Shown here: positions 26,691-42,200 of the stretch, one piece after another
How the letters are laid out: every line of letters begins with the position of its first letter
How positions within the stretch are numbered: position 1 is the stretch's first letter
Source: Labia minor
Taxonomy: Eukaryota; Arthropoda; Insecta; Dermaptera; Spongiphoridae
NCBI GenBank assembly: GCA_963082975.1
Contig: OY720350.1
Location: forward strand, 16,958,910-17,022,909
Direction of reading: 5' to 3'
DNA: 64,000 bases
The notes under the pieces: generated by a model
Databases searched by the model: none
Told to the model about the DNA's origin: nothing
What the model saw: only the letters and a program-made list of their open reading frames with translations
Program-made: the position numbers and the translations under genes

Positions 26691-27459
26691 GTGACCTTTC
26701 ATAATTTGTACGGTACAATTAAAAAATGAAATTTTTAGGAAATAAATAATAAATTCGTTCGTTTTACATCATAAAAATATTAAAAAAATATATTATTGAT
26801 CTTTCTGATGAATAATTATTTTTTTATGCCGAAAACGGAGGGTCATCCTACGATGACCTTTCATAATTTTTACGGTACAATTAAAAAATGAAATTTTTAG
26901 AAAATAAATAATAAATTCGTTCATTTTACATCATAAAAATATTAAAAAAATATATTATTGATATTTCTGATGAATAATTATTGTTTTATGCCGAAAACGG
27001 AGGGTCATCCTACGATGACCTTTCATAATTTTTACGGTACAATTAAAAAATGAAATTTTTAGAAAATAAATAATAAATTCGTTCATTTTAGATCTTAAAA
27101 ATATTAAAAAAATATATTATTGATATTTCTGATGAATAATTATTTTTTATCCCGAAAACGGAGGGTCATCCTAGGATGACCTTTCATAATTTTTACGGAA
27201 AAATTAAAAAATGAAATTTTTAGGAAATAAATAATAAATTCGTTCATTTTACATTATAAAAATATTAAATAAATATATTATTGATATTTCTGATGAATAA
27301 TTATTTTTTTATGCCGAAAACGGAGGGTCATCCTAGGATGACCTTTCATAATTTTTACGGTAAAATTAAAAAATGTAATTTTTAGAAAATAAATAAATTC
27401 GTTCATTTTACATTATAAAAATATTAAATAAATATATTATTGATATTTCTGATGAATAA

Positions 27460-30395
27460 TTATTTTTTTATGCCGAAAACGGAGGGTCATCCTACGATGA
27501 CCTTTCATAATTTGTACGGTACAATTAAAAAATGAAATTTTTAGAAACTAAATAATAAATTCGTTCATTTTACATTATAAAAATATTAAATAAATATATT
27601 ATTGATATTGCTGATGAATAATTATTTTTTTATGCCGAAAACGGAGGGTCATCCTACGATGACCTTTCATAATTTGTACGGTACAATTAAAAAATGAAAT
27701 TTTTAGAAAATAAATAATAAATTCGTTCATTTTACATCATAAAAATATTAAAAAAATATATTATTGATATTTCTGATGAATAATTATTTTTTTATGCCGA
27801 AAACGGAGGGTCATCCTACGATGACCTTTCATAATTTGTACGGTACAATTAAAAAATGAAATTTTTAGAAACTAAATAATAAATTCGTTCATTTTACATT
27901 ATAAAAATATTAAATAAATATATTATTGATATTGCTGATGAATAATTATTTTTTTATGCCGAAAACGGAGGGTCATCCTACGATGACCTTTCATAATTTG
28001 TACGGTACAATTAAAAAATGAAATTTTTAGAAAATAAATAATAAATTCGTTCATTTTACATCATAAAAATATTAAAAAAATATATTATTGATATTTCTGA
28101 TGAATAATTATTGTTTTATGCCGAAAACGGAGGGTCATCCTAGGATGACCTTTCATAATTTGTACGGTACAATTAAAAAATGAAATTTTTAGGAAATAAA
28201 TAATAAATTCGTTCGTTTTACATCATAAAAATATTAAAAAAATATATTATTGATCTTTCTGATGAATAATTATTTTTTTATGCCGAAAACGGAGGGTCAT
28301 CCTACGGTGACCTTTCATAATTTGTACGGTACAATTAAAAAATGAAATTTTTAGGAAATAAATAATAAATTCGTTCGTTTTACATCATAAAAATATTAAA
28401 AAAATATATTATTGATCTTTCTGATGAATAATTATTTTTTTATGCCGAAAACGGAGGGTCATCCTACGATGACCTTTCATAATTTTTACGGTACAATTAA
28501 AAAATGAAATTTTTAGAAAATAAATAATAAATTCGTTCATTTTACATCATAAAAATATTAAAAAAATATATTATTGATATTTCTGATGAATAATTATTGT
28601 TTTATGCCGAAAACGGAGGGTCATACTACGATGACCTTTCATAATTTTTACGGTACAATTAAAAAATGAAATTTTTAGAAAATAAATAATAAATTCGTTC
28701 ATTTTAGATCTTAAAAATATTAAAAAAATATATTATTGATATTTCTGATGAATAATTATTTTTTATCCCGAAAACGGAGGGTCATCCTAGGATGACCTTT
28801 CATAATTTTTACGGTAAAATTAAAAAATGTAATTTTTAGAAAATAAATAAATTCGTTCATTTTACATTATAAAAATATTAAATAAATATATTATTGATAT
28901 TTCTGATGAATAATTATTTTTTTATGCCGAAAACGGAGGGTCATCCTACGATGACCTTTCATAATTTGTACGGTACAATTAAAAAATGAAATTTTTAGAA
29001 ACTAAATAATAAATTCGTTCATTTTACATTATAAAAATATTAAATAAATATATTATTGATATTGCTGATGAATAATTATTTTTTTATGCCGAAAACGGAG
29101 GGTCATCCTACGATGACCTTTCATAATTTGTACGGTACAATTAAAAAATGAAATTTTTAGAAAATAAATAATAAATTCGTTCATTTTACATCATAAAAAT
29201 ATTAAAAAAATATATTATTGATATTTCTGATGAATAATTATTGTTTTATGCCGAAAACGGAGGGTCATCCTAGGATGACCTTTCATAATTTTTACGGAAA
29301 AATTAAAAAATGAAATTTTTAGAAAATAAATAATAATTTCGTTGATTTTACATCATAAAAATATTAAAAAAATATATTATTGATATTTCTGATGAATTAT
29401 TATTTTTTATCCCGAAAACGGAGGGTCATCCTAGGATGACCTTTCATAATTTTTACGGTAAAATTAAAAAATGTAATTTTTAGAAAATAAATAAATTCGT
29501 TCATTTTACATTATAAAAATATTAAATAAATATATTATTGATATTTCTGATGAATAATTATTTTTTTATGCCGAAAACGGAGGGTCATCCTACGGTGACC
29601 TTTCATAATTTTTACGGTACAATTAAAAAATGAAATTTTTAGAAAATAAATAATAAATTCGTTCATTTTAGATCTTAAAAATATTAAAAAAATATATTAT
29701 TGATATTTCTGATGAATAATTATTTTTTATCCCGAAAACGGAGGGTCATCCTAGGATGACCTTTCATAATTTTTACGGAAAAATTAAAAAATGAAATTTT
29801 TAGGAAATAAATAAATTCGTTCATTTTACATCATAAAAATATTAAATAAATATATTATTGATATTTCTGATGAATAATTATTTTTTTATGCCGAAAACGG
29901 AGGGTCATCCTACGATGAGCTTTCATAATTTTTACGGAAAAATTAAAAAATGAAATTTTTAGGAAATAAATAATAAATTCGTTCATTTTACATTATAAAA
30001 ATATTAAATAAATATATTATTGATATTTCTGATGAATAATTATTTTTTTATGCCGAAAACGGAGGGTCATCCTACGATGACCTTTCATAATTTTTACGGT
30101 AAAATTAAAAAATGTAATTTTTAGAAAATAAATAAATTCGTTCATTTTACATCATAAAAATATTAAAAAAATATATTATTGATATTTCTGATGAATAATT
30201 ATTTTTTATCCCGAAAACGGAGGGTCATCCTAGGATGACCTTTCATAATTTTTACGGAAAAATTAAAAAATGAAATTTTTAGAAAATAAATAATAAATTC
30301 GTTGATTTTACATCATAAAAATATGAAAAAAATATATTATTGATATTTCTGATGAATAATTATTTTTTTATGCCGAAAACGGAGGGTCATCCTAC
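27460..30395 (+). repeat. Right copy of the 2.94-kb block
   Basis: This is the partner of 23,755-26,690 at an offset of 3,705 bp. It contains the third copy of the 1,940-bp 12-mer in its first two thirds. The identical monomer order and near absence of differences indicate a recent duplication. Confidence 0.8.
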
Positions 30396-33299
30396 GATGA
30401 GCTTTCATAATTTTTACGGAAAAATTAAAAAATGAAATTTTTAGAAAATAAATAATAAATTCGTTCATTTTACATCATAAAAATATTAAAAAAATATATT
30501 ATTGATATTTCTGATGAATAATTATTTTTTTATGCCGAAAACGGAGGGTCATCCTACGATGACCTTTCATAATTTGTACGGTACAATTAAAAAATGAAAT
30601 TTTTAGGAAATAAATAATAAATTCGTTCGTTTTACATCATAAAAATATTAAAAAAATATATTATTGATCTTTCTGATGAATAATTATTTTTTTATGCCGA
30701 AAACGGAGGGTCATCCTACGATGACCTTTCATAATTTTTACGGTACAATTAAAAAATGAAATTTTTAGAAAATAAATAATAAATTCGTTCATTTTACATC
30801 ATAAAAATATTAAAAAAATATATTATTGATATTTCTGATGAATAATTATTGTTTTATGCCGAAAACGGAGGGTCATACTACGATGACCTTTCATAATTTT
30901 TACGGTACAATTAAAAAATGAAATTTTTAGAAAATAAATAATAAATTCGTTCATTTTAGATCTTAAAAATATTAAAAAAATATATTATTGATATTTCTGA
31001 TGAATAATTATTTTTTATCCCGAAAACGGAGGGTCATCCTAGGATGACCTTTCATAATTTTTACGGTAAAATTAAAAAATGTAATTTTTAGAAAATAAAT
31101 AAATTCGTTCATTTTACATTATAAAAATATTAAATAAATATATTATTGATATTTCTGATGAATAATTATTTTTTTATGCCGAAAACGGAGGGTCATCCTA
31201 CGATGACCTTTCATAATTTGTACGGTACAATTAAAAAATGAAATTTTTAGAAACTAAATAATAAATTCGTTCATTTTACATTATAAAAATATTAAATAAA
31301 TATATTATTGATATTGCTGATGAATAATTATTTTTTTATGCCGAAAACGGAGGGTCATCCTACGATGACCTTTCATAATTTGTACGGAAAAATTAAAAAA
31401 TGAAATTTTTAGAAAATAAATAAATTCGTTCATTTTACATCATAAAAATATTAAATAAATGTATTATTGATATTTCTGATGAATAATTATTTTTTTATGC
31501 CGAAAACGGAGGGTCATCCTACGATGACCTTTCATAATTTGTACGGTACAATTAAAAAATGAAATTTTTAGAAAATAAATAATAAATTCGTTCATTTTAC
31601 ATCATAAAAATATTAAAAAAATATATTATTGATATTTCTGATGAATAATTATTGTTTTATGCCGAAAACGGAGGGTCATCCTAGGATGACCTTTCATAAT
31701 TTTTACGGAAAAATTAAAAAATGAAATTTTTAGGAAATAAATAATAAATTCGTTCATTTTACATTATAAAAATATTAAATAAATATATTATTGATATTTC
31801 TGATGAATAATTATTTTTTTATGCCGAAAACGGAGGGTCATCCTAGGATGACCTTTCATAATTTTTACGGAAAAATTAAAAAATGAAATTTTTAGAAAAT
31901 AAATAATAATTTCGTTGATTTTACATCATAAAAATATTAAAAAAATATATTATTGATATTTCTGATGAATTATTATTTTTTATCCCGAAAACGGAGGGTC
32001 ATCCTAGGATGACCTTTCATAATTTTTACGGTAAAATTAAAAAATGTAATTTTTAGAAAATAAATAAATTCGTTCATTTTACATTATAAAAATATTAAAT
32101 AAATATATTATTGATATTTCTGATGAATAATTAATTTTTTATGCCGAAAACGGAGGGTCATCCTACGGTGACCTTTCATAATTTGTACGGTACAATTAAA
32201 AAATGAAATTTTTAGGAAATAAATAATAAATTCGTTCGTTTTACATCATAAAAATATTAAAAAAATATATTATTGATCTTTCTGATGAATAATTATTTTT
32301 TTATGCCGAAAACGGAGGGTCATCCTACGATGACCTTTCATAATTTTTACGGTACAATTAAAAAATGAAATTTTTAGAAAATAAATAATAAATTCGTTCA
32401 TTTTAGATCTTAAAAATATTAAAAAAATATATTATTGATATTTCTGATGAATAATTATTTTTTATCCCGAAAACGGAGGGTCATCCTAGGATGACCTTTC
32501 ATAATTTTTACGGAAAAATTAAAAAATGAAATTTTTAGGAAATAAATAATAAATTCGTTCATTTTACATTATAAAAATATTAAATAAATATATTATTGAT
32601 ATTTCTGATGAATAATTATTTTTTTATGCCGAAAACGGAGGGTCATCCTAGGATGACCTTTCATAATTTTTACGGTAAAATTAAAAAATGTAATTTTTAG
32701 AAAATAAATAAATTCGTTCATTTTACATTATAAAAATATTAAATAAATATATTATTGATATTTCTGATGAATAATTATTTTTTTATGCCGAAAACGGAGG
32801 GTCATCCTACGATGACCTTTCATAATTTGTACGGTACAATTAAAAAATGAAATTTTTAGAAACTAAATAATAAATTCGTTCATTTTACATTATAAAAATA
32901 TTAAATAAATATATTATTGATATTGCTGATGAATAATTATTTTTTTATGCCGAAAACGGAGGGTCATCCTACGATGACCTTTCATAATTTGTACGGTACA
33001 ATTAAAAAATGAAATTTTTAGAAAATAAATAATAAATTCGTTCATTTTACATCATAAAAATATTAAAAAAATATATTATTGATATTTCTGATGAATAATT
33101 ATTGTTTTATGCCGAAAACGGAGGGTCATCCTAGGATGACCTTTCATAATTTTTACGGAAAAATTAAAAAATGAAATTTTTAGAAAATAAATAAATTCGT
33201 TCATTTTACATCATAAAAATATTAAATAAATGTATTATTGATATTTCTGATGAATAATTATTTTTTTATGCCGAAAACGGAGGGTCATCCTACGATGAC

Positions 33300-36200
33300 C
33301 TTTCATAATTTTTACGGTACAATTAAAAAATGAAATTTTTAGAAAATAAATAATAAATTCGTTCATTTTACATCATAAAAATATTAAAAAAATATATTAT
33401 TGATATTTCTGATGAATAATTATTGTTTTATGCCGAAAACGGAGGGTCATCCTACGATGACCTTTCATAATTTTTACGGTACAATTAAAAAATGAAATTT
33501 TTAGAAAATAAATAATAAATTCGTTCATTTTAGATCTTAAAAATATTAAAAAAATATATTATTGATATTTCTGATGAATAATTATTTTTTATCCCGAAAA
33601 CGGAGGGTCATCCTAGGATGACCTTTCATAATTTTTACGGAAAAATTAAAAAATGAAATTTTTAGGAAATAAATAAATTCGTTCATTTTACATCATAAAA
33701 ATATTAAAAAAATATATTATTGATATTTCTGATGAATAATTATTTTTTATCCCGAAAACGGAGGGTCATCCTAGGATGACCTTTCATAATTTTTACGGAA
33801 AAATTAAAAAATGAAATTTTTAGGAAATAAATAAATTCGTTCATTTTACATCATAAAAATATTAAATAAATATATTATTGATATTTCTGATGAATAATTA
33901 TTTTTTTATGCCGAAAACGGAGGGTCATCCTACGATGAGCTTTCATAATTTTTACGGAAAAATTAAAAAATGAAATTTTTAGAAAATAAATAATAAATTC
34001 GTTCATTTTACATCATAAAAATATTAAAAAAATATATTATTGATATTTCTGATGAATAATTATTTTTTTATGCCGAAAACGGAGGGTCATCCTACGATGA
34101 CCTTTCATAATTTGTACGGTACAATTAAAAAATGAAATTTTTAGAAAATAAATAATAAATTCGTTCATTTTACATCATAAAAATATTAAAAAAATATATT
34201 ATTGATATTTGTGATGAATAATTATTTTTTTATGCCGAAAACGGAGGGTCATCCTACGATGACCTTTCATAATTTTTACGGTAAAATTAAAAAATGTAAT
34301 TTTTAGAAAATAAATAAATTCGTTCATTTTACATCATAAAAATATTAAAAAAATATATTATTGATATTTCTGATGAATAATTATTTTTTATCCCGAAAAC
34401 GGAGGGTCATCCTAGGATGACCTTTCATAATTTTTACGGAAAAATTAAAAAATGAAATTTTTAGAAAATAAATAATAATTTCGTTGATTTTACATCATAA
34501 AAATATTAAATAAATATATTATTGATATTTCTGATGAATAATTATTTTTTTATGCCGAAAACGGAGGGTCATCCTACGATGAGCTTTCATAATTTTTACG
34601 GAAAAATTAAAAAATGAAATTTTTAGAAAATAAATAATAAATTCGTTCATTTTACATCATAAAAATATTAAAAAAATATATTATTGATATTTCTGATGAA
34701 TAATTATTTTTTTATGCCGAAAACGGAGGGTCATCCTACGATGACCTTTCATAATTTGTACGGTACAATTAAAAAATGAAATTTTTAGAAAATAAATAAT
34801 AAATTCGTTCATTTTACATCATAAAAATATGAAAAAAATATATTATTGATATTTCTGATGAATAATTATTGTTTTATGCCGAAAACGGAGGGTCATCCTA
34901 GGATGACCTTTCATAATTTTTACGGTACAATTAAAAAATGAAATTTTTAGAAAATAAATAATAAATTCGTTCATTTTAGATCTTAAAAATATTAAAAAAA
35001 TATATTATTGATATTTCTGATGAATAATTATTTTTTATCCCGAAAACGGAGGGTCATCCTAGGATGACCTTTCATAATTTTTACGGTAAAATTAAAAAAT
35101 GTAATTTTTAGAAAATAAATAAATTCGTTCATTTTACATTATAAAAATATTAAATAAATATATTATTGATATTTCTGATGAATAATTATTTTTTTATGCC
35201 GAAAACGGAGGGTCATCCTACGATGACCTTTCATAATTTGTACGGTACAATTAAAAAATGAAATTTTTAGAAAATAAATAATAAATTCGTTCATTTTACA
35301 TCATAAAAATATTAAAAAAATATATTATTGATATTTCTGATGAATAATTATTGTTTTATGCCGAAAACGGAGGGTCATCCTAGGATGACCTTTCATAATT
35401 TTTACGGAAAAATTAAAAAATGAAATTTTTAGGAAATAAATAATAAATTCGTTCATTTTACATTATAAAAATATTAAATAAATATATTATTGATATTTCT
35501 GATGAATAATTATTTTTTTATGCCGAAAACGGAGGGTCATCCTACGATGACCTTTCATAATTTTTACGGTAAAATTAAAAAATGTAATTTTTAGAAAATA
35601 AATAAATTCGTTCATTTTACATCATAAAAATATTAAAAAAATATATTATTGATATTTCTGATGAATAATTATTTTTTATCCCGAAAACGGAGGGTCATCC
35701 TAGGATGACCTTTCATAATTTTTACGGAAAAATTAAAAAATGAAATTTTTAGAAAATAAATAATAATTTCGTTGATTTTACATCATAAAAATATGAAAAA
35801 AATATATTATTGATATTTCTGATGAATTATTATTTTTTATCCCGAAAACGGAGGGTCATCCTAGGATGACCTTTCATAATTTTTACGGTAAAATTAAAAA
35901 ATGAAATTTTTAGAAAATAAATAAATTCGTTCATTTTACATTATAAAAATATTAAATAAATATATTATTGATATTTCTGATGAATAATTATTTTTTTATG
36001 CCGAAAACGGAGGGTCATCCTACGGTGACCTTTCATAATTTGTACGGTACAATTAAAAAATGAAATTTTTAGGAAATAAATAATAAATTCGTTCATTTTA
36101 CATCATAAAAATATTAAAAAAATATATTATTGATATTTCTGATGAATAATTATTTTTTATCCCGAAAACGGAGGGTCATCCTAGGATGACCTTTCATAAT

Positions 36201-39200
36201 TTTTACGGAAAAATTAAAAAATGAAATTTTTAGAAAATAAATAATAAATTCGTTGATATTACATCATAAAAATATGAAAAAAATATATTATTGATATTTC
36301 TGATGAATAATTATTGTTTTATGCCGAAAACGGAGGGTCATCCTACGATGACTTTTCATAATTTTTACGGTACAATTAAAAAATGAAATTTTTAGAAAAT
36401 AAATAATAAATTCGTTCATTTTAGATCTTAAAAATATTAAAAAAATATATTATTGATATTTCTGATGAATAATTATTTTTTATCCCGAAAACGGAGGGTC
36501 ATCCTAGGATGACCTTTCATAATTTTTACGGTAAAATTAAAAAATGTAATTTTTAGAAAATAAATAAATTCGTTCATTTTACATCATAAAAATATTAAAA
36601 AAATATATTATTGATATTTCTGATGAATAATTATTTTTTATCCCGAAAACGGAGGGTCATCCTAGGATGACCTTTCATAATTTTTACGGAAAAATTAAAA
36701 AATGAAATTTTTAGAAAATAAATAATAAATTCGTTCATTTTACATCATAAAAATATTAAAAAAATATATTATTGATATTTCTGATGAATAATTATTTTTT
36801 TATGCCGAAAACGGAGGGTCATCCTACGATGACCTTTCATAATTTGTACGGTACAATTAAAAAATGAAATTTTTAGAAAATAAATAATAAATTCGTTCAT
36901 TTTACATCATAAAAATATTAAAAAAATATATTATTGATATTTCTGATGAATAATTATTGTTTTATGCCGAAAACGGAGGGTCATCCTAGGATGACCTTTC
37001 ATAATTTTTACGGTACAATTAAAAAATGAAATTTTTAGAAAATAAATAATAAATTCGTTCATTTTAGATCTTAAAAATATTAAAAAAATATATTATTGAT
37101 ATTTCTGATGAATAATTATTTTTTATCCCGAAAACGGAGGGTCATCCTAGGATGACCTTTAATAATTTTTACGGTAAAATTAAAAAATGTAATTTTTAGA
37201 AAATAAATAAATTCGTTCATTTTACATTATAAAAATATTAAATAAATATATTATTGATATTTCTGATGAATAATTATTTTTTTATGCCGAAAACGGAGGG
37301 TCATCCTAGGATGACCTTTCATAATTTTTACGGTAAAATTAAAAAATGTAATTTTTAGAAAATAAATAAATTCGTTCATTTTACATTATAAAAATATTAA
37401 ATAAATATATTATTGATATTTCTGATGAATAATTATTTTTTTATGCCGAAAACGGAGGGTCATCCTACGATGACCTTTCATAATTTGTACGGTACAATTA
37501 AAAAATGAAATTTTTAGAAAATAAATAATAAATTCGTTCATTTTACATCATAAAAATATTAAAAAAATATATTATTGATATTTCTGATGAATAATTATTG
37601 TTTTATGCCGAAAACGGAGGGTCATCCTAGGATGACCTTTCATAATTTTTACGGAAAAATTAAAAAATGAAATTTTTAGGAAATAAATAATAAATTCGTT
37701 CATTTTACATTATAAAAATATTAAATAAATATATTATTGATATTTCTGATGAATAATTATTTTTTTATGCCGAAAACGGAGGGTCATCCTACGATGACCT
37801 TTCATAATTTTTACGGTAAAATTAAAAAATGTAATTTTTAGAAAATAAATAAATTCGTTCATTTTACATCATAAAAATATTAAAAAAATATATTATTGAT
37901 ATTTCTGATGAATAATTATTTTTTATCCCGAAAACGGAGGGTCATCCTAGGATGACCTTTCATAATTTTTACGGAAAAATTAAAAAATGAAATTTTTAGA
38001 AAATAAATAATAATTTCGTTGATTTTACATCATAAAAATATGAAAAAAAATATATTATTGATATTTATGATGAATTATTATTTTTTATCCCGAAAACGGA
38101 GGGTCATCCTAGGATGACCTTTCATAATTTTTACGGTAAAATTAAAAAATGAAATTTTTAGAAAATAAATAAATTCGTTCATTTTACATTATAAAAATAT
38201 TAAATAAATATATTATTGATATTTCTGATGAATAATTATTTTTTTATGCCGAAAACGGAGGGTCATCCTACGGTGACCTTTCATAATTTGTACGGTACAA
38301 TTAAAAAATGTAATTTTTAGAAAATAAATAAATTCGTTCATTTTACATCATAAAAATATTAAAAAAATATATTATTGATATTTCTGATGAATAATTATTT
38401 TTTATCCCGAAAACGGAGGGTCATCCTAGGATGACCTTTCATAATTTTTACGGAAAAATTAAAAAATGAAATTTTTAGAAAATAAATAATAAATTCGTTG
38501 ATATTACATCATAAAAATATGAAAAAAATATATTATTGATATTTCTGATGAATAATTATTGTTTTATGGCGAAAACGGAGGGTCATCCTACGATGACTTT
38601 TCATAATTTTTACGGTACAATTAAAAAATGAAATTTTTAGAAAATAAATAATAAATTCGTTCATTTTAGATCTTAAAAATATTAAAAAAATATATTATTG
38701 ATATTTCTGATGAATAATTATTTTTTATCCCGAAAACGGAGGGTCATCCTAGGATGACCTTTCATAATTTTTACGGTAAAATTAAAAAATGTAATTTTTA
38801 GAAAATAAATAAATTCGTTCATTTTACATCATAAAAATATTAAAAAAATATATTATTGATATTTCTGATGAATAATTATTTTTTATCCCGAAAACGGAGG
38901 GTCATCCTAGGATGACCTTTCATAATTTTTACGGAAAAATTAAAAAATGAAATTTTTAGAAAATAAATAATAAATTCGTTCATTTTACATCATAAAAATA
39001 TTAAAAAAATATATTATTGATATTTCTGATGAATAATTATTTTTTTATGCCGAAAACGGAGGGTCATCCTACGATGACCTTTCATAATTTGTACGGTACA
39101 ATTAAAAAATGAAATTTTTAGAAAATAAATAATAAATTCGTTCATTTTACATCATAAAAATATTAAAAAAATATATTATTGATATTTCTGATGAATAATT

Positions 39201-42200
39201 ATTGTTTTATGCCGAAAACGGAGGGTCATCCTAGGATGACCTTTCATAATTTTTACGGTACAATTAAAAAATGAAATTTTTAGAAAATAAATAATAAATT
39301 CGTTCATTTTAGATCTTAAAAATATTAAAAAAATATATTATTGATATTTCTGATGAATAATTATTTTTTATCCCGAAAACGGAGGGTCATCCTAGGATGA
39401 CCTTTCATAATTTTTACGGTAAAATTAAAAAATGTAATTTTTAGAAAATAAATAAATTCGTTCATTTTACATCATAAAAATATTAAAAAAATATATTATT
39501 GATATTTCTGATGAATAATTATTTTTTATCCCGAAAACGGAGGGTCATCCTAGGATGACCTTTCATAATTTTTACGGAAAAATTAAAAAATGAAATTTTT
39601 AGAAAATAAATAATAAATTCGTTCATTTTACATCATAAAAATATTAAAAAAATATATTATTGATATTTCTGATGAATAATTATTTTTTTATGCCGAAAAC
39701 GGAGGGTCATCCTACGATGACCTTTCATAATTTGTACGGTACAATTAAAAAATGAAATTTTTAGAAAATAAATAATAAATTCGTTCATTTTACATCATAA
39801 AAATATTAAAAAAATATATTATTGATATTTCTGATGAATAATTATTGTTTTATGCCGAAAACGGAGGGTCATCCTAGGATGACCTTTCATAATTTTTACG
39901 GTACAATTAAAAAATGAAATTTTTAGAAAATAAATAATAAATTCGTTCATTTTAGATCTTAAAAATATTAAAAAAATATATTATTGATATTTCTGATGAA
40001 TAATTATTTTTTATCCCGAAAACGGAGGGTCATCCTAGGATGACCTTTAATAATTTTTACGGTAAAATTAAAAAATGTAATTTTTAGAAAATAAATAAAT
40101 TCGTTCATTTTACATTATAAAAATATTAAATAAATATATTATTGATATTTCTGATGAATAATTATTTTTTTATGCCGAAAACGGAGGGTCATCCTAGGAT
40201 GACCTTTCATAATTTTTACGGTAAAATTAAAAAATGTAATTTTTAGAAAATAAATAAATTCGTTCATTTTACATTATAAAAATATTAAATAAATATATTA
40301 TTGATATTTCTGATGAATAATTATTTTTTTATGCCGAAAACGGAGGGTCATCCTACGATGACCTTTCATAATTTGTACGGTACAATTAAAAAATGAAATT
40401 TTTAGAAAATAAATAATAAATTCGTTCATTTTACATCATAAAAATATTAAAAAAATATATTATTGATATTTCTGATGAATAATTATTGTTTTATGCCGAA
40501 AACGGAGGGTCATCCTAGGATGACCTTTCATAATTTTTACGGAAAAATTAAAAAATGAAATTTTTAGGAAATAAATAATAAATTCGTTCATTTTACATTA
40601 TAAAAATATTAAATAAATATATTATTGATATTTCTGATGAATAATTATTTTTTTATGCCGAAAACGGAGGGTCATCCTACGATGACCTTTCATAATTTTT
40701 ACGGTAAAATTAAAAAATGTAATTTTTAGAAAATAAATAAATTCGTTCATTTTACATCATAAAAATATTAAAAAAATATATTATTGATATTTCTGATGAA
40801 TAATTATTTTTTATCCCGAAAACGGAGGGTCATCCTAGGATGACCTTTCATAATTTTTACGGAAAAATTAAAAAATGAAATTTTTAGAAAATAAATAATA
40901 ATTTCGTTGATTTTACATCATAAAAATATGAAAAAAAATATATTATTGATATTTATGATGAATTATTATTTTTTATCCCGAAAACGGAGGGTCATCCTAG
41001 GATGACCTTTCATAATTTTTACGGTAAAATTAAAAAATGAAATTTTTAGAAAATAAATAAATTCGTTCATTTTACATTATAAAAATATTAAATAAATATA
41101 TTATTGATATTTCTGATGAATAATTATTTTTTTATGCCGAAAACGGAGGGTCATCCTACGGTGACCTTTCATAATTTGTACGGTACAATTAAAAAATGTA
41201 ATTTTTAGAAAATAAATAAATTCGTTCATTTTACATCATAAAAATATTAAAAAAATATATTATTGATATTTCTGATGAATAATTATTTTTTATCCCGAAA
41301 ACGGAGGGTCATCCTAGGATGACCTTTCATAATTTTTACGGAAAAATTAAAAAATGAAATTTTTAGAAAATAAATAATAAATTCGTTGATATTACATCAT
41401 AAAAATATGAAAAAAATATATTATTGATATTTCTGATGAATAATTATTGTTTTATGGCGAAAACGGAGGGTCATCCTACGATGACTTTTCATAATTTTTA
41501 CGGTACAATTAAAAAATGAAATTTTTAGAAAATAAATAATAAATTCGTTCATTTTAGATCTTAAAAATATTAAAAAAATATATTATTGATATTTCTGATG
41601 AATAATTATTTTTTATCCCGAAAACGGAGGGTCATCCTAGGATGACCTTTCATAATTTTTACGGTAAAATTAAAAAATGTAATTTTTAGAAAATAAATAA
41701 ATTCGTTCATTTTACATCATAAAAATATTAAAAAAATATATTATTGATATTTCTGATGAATAATTATTTTTTATCCCGAAAACGGAGGGTCATCCTAGGA
41801 TGACCTTTCATAATTTTTACGGAAAAATTAAAAAATGAAATTTTTAGAAAATAAATAATAAATTCGTTCATTTTACATCATAAAAATATTAAAAAAATAT
41901 ATTATTGATATTTCTGATGAATAATTATTTTTTTATGCCGAAAACGGAGGGTCATCCTACGATGACCTTTCATAATTTGTACGGTACAATTAAAAAATGA
42001 AATTTTTAGAAAATAAATAATAAATTCGTTCATTTTACATCATAAAAATATTAAAAAAATATATTATTGATATTTCTGATGAATAATTATTGTTTTATGC
42101 CGAAAACGGAGGGTCATCCTAGGATGACCTTTCATAATTTTTACGGTACAATTAAAAAATGAAATTTTTAGAAAATAAATAATAAATTCGTTCATTTTAG

